Positions 5,814-6,539 of a stretch of DNA of 6,539 bases are shown piece after piece; position 1 is the stretch's first letter, and the number at the start of each line of letters is the position of its first letter. The notes beneath the pieces were generated by a model. It saw only the letters and a list, made by a program, of their open reading frames with translations, was not told where the DNA came from and ran no database searches. The stretch is from Bacillota bacterium (GTDB lineage: Bacteria; Bacillota; Clostridia; UBA1381), in assembly GCA_021205715.1 (NCBI GenBank), contig JAJPXA010000082.1, forward strand, positions 1-6,539. The letters are read 5' to 3'. A program made the position numbers and the translations under genes.

Positions 5814-6539
5814 TTACTTGCAAAGCATAGCAGCGCCGACAATTCCGGCGTTGTTAAACAGCGACGCTATTTTAATTTCCGTATGAGCGGTATATTGATT
5901 AAATCTGTATTTATCGGCATATTCCGACACGGGTTTTAGAAGCTTGCCGCCTTCCTTTGAAATACCTCCGCCTATCACAATAACATCGGGTTGGAGAATA
6001 TTTTCTATGCTTACTATTCCGTCAGCGACATAGGTCAGGTAACGGTTTACGACTTTTTTTGCGGCGCTGTCGCCGGCATCCGCCGCGCGGAACGCTGTTT
6101 TTCCCAAAATTTTGCCGTTGTCGTTTAAAAATTTATACATAAGACTTTGCGGATTTTTATCCATCGCCGCTTTGGTTTGACGTTTAAGCGCGGTTACCGA
6201 CGCGTATGCCTCAAAGCATCCGCGCTTGCCGCAGCTGCATTTTTCGCTGCCGCTTACAAGAGTCATATGCCCAAGCTCGCAGCTTACACTGTTGGAGCCG
6301 CCGTAAAGTCTGCCGTTTAAAACAACTCCGCCGCCCACGCCTGTGCCGAGGGTGACAAGCACAAAGCTTTTCGCACCGTTTCCGTTGCGGGTATATTCGC
6401 CGAGCGCGGCACAGTCCGCGTCGTTTGCGATATGCACCGGCACATTTATCTCGTTTTGTATGTATTTTGCGAAGCTGAAGCCGTCCGCGTTTAAATTCGC
6501 CGCGTATATGACGCTCCCCGTGCTGTCATCCACAATTCC
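5814..6539 (-). CDS. ROK-family sugar kinase (glucokinase-like), 5' end cut by the window edge
   Basis: The C-terminal 241 residues of a ROK (repressor, ORF, kinase) protein; the frame is open to base 6539, so the true start and the N-terminal ATP phosphate-binding motif lie outside. About 70-80 residues are missing if it is a usual kinase of about 315 residues; a regulator would have an additional N-terminal HTH. Counting from the edge: NDADCAALGE at 39-48 holds the catalytic aspartate D40; LGTGVGGG at 64-71 is the second phosphate loop; H91 in ELGHM and the cysteines in CSCGKRGC (101, 103, 108) form the ROK zinc site; IGGGIS at 189-194 is the adenosine-side motif. With an intact catalytic Asp, zinc site and glycine loops, an active kinase of glucose, fructose or an N-acyl-hexosamine is the likeliest role. 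The common NDAN is NDAD here. It converges on the cysteine-rich gene with no clear terminator in the 16 bp between. Confidence 0.92.
   Translation of the reverse strand, partial: GIVDDSTGSVIYAANLNADGFSFAKYIQNEINVPVHIANDADCAALGEYTRNGNGAKSFVLVTLGTGVGGGVVLNGRLYGGSNSVSCELGHMTLVSGSEKCSCGKRGCFEAYASVTALKRQTKAAMDKNPQSLMYKFLNDNGKILGKTAFRAADAGDSAAKKVVNRYLTYVADGIVSIENILQPDVIVIGGGISKEGGKLLKPVSEYADKYRFNQYTAHTEIKIASLFNNAGIVGAAMLCK

Overview
The window looks like chromosomal DNA of a Bacillota (Firmicutes) species, probably an uncultured clostridial-type bacterium. Four things point this way: strong AGGAGG-type ribosome binding sites at about 7-8 nt, near-consensus sigma-A promoters with 17-bp spacers in AT-rich intergenic DNA, tightly packed coding DNA of moderate GC, and the protein families present (a YneA-like LysM protein, a YaaO-type decarboxylase, RecD2, a ROK kinase with a zinc motif). 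This placement is inferred from gene style, not from a marker gene. I see no rRNA, tRNA, CRISPR array, IS element or prophage gene.

Layout. Positions 1-148 are an AT-rich control region with a textbook sigma-A promoter (79-84 / 102-107) and up to three LexA-like 12-mers at near-helical spacing. It drives a small membrane-anchored LysM protein (149-487, +) with the architecture of the SOS division inhibitor YneA. A nitroreductase (550-1119, -) converges on it and ends in a strong intrinsic terminator (509-540). The 179-bp divergent region 1120-1298 holds two back-to-back promoters, a half-conserved LexA-like box inside the nitroreductase promoter, and a GC-rich hairpin in the nitroreductase leader.

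From 1299 rightward runs a tight three-gene unit: a PLP-dependent Orn/Lys/Arg-type decarboxylase (1299-2663), the DNA helicase RecD2 (2653-4911, overlapping the decarboxylase stop) and a HAD hydrolase (4908-5540, ATGA overlap). A 50-nt gap containing a small hairpin leads to a 68-residue four-cysteine protein (5591-5797). The window ends in the 3' part of a ROK-family sugar kinase or regulator on the minus strand (5814-6539), whose N-terminus lies beyond the right edge.

Functionally this is mostly ordinary housekeeping: cell-envelope and DNA-damage functions (LysM protein, RecD2), polyamine or amino-acid metabolism, flavin redox chemistry and sugar phosphorylation. The most interesting signal is the control region of the LysM gene, which suggests an SOS-type division-arrest gene in a lineage where the operator sequence differs from the Bacillus consensus. 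I found no clear evidence of an entirely new multi-gene system. The four-cysteine protein and the structured leader are the least explained pieces.
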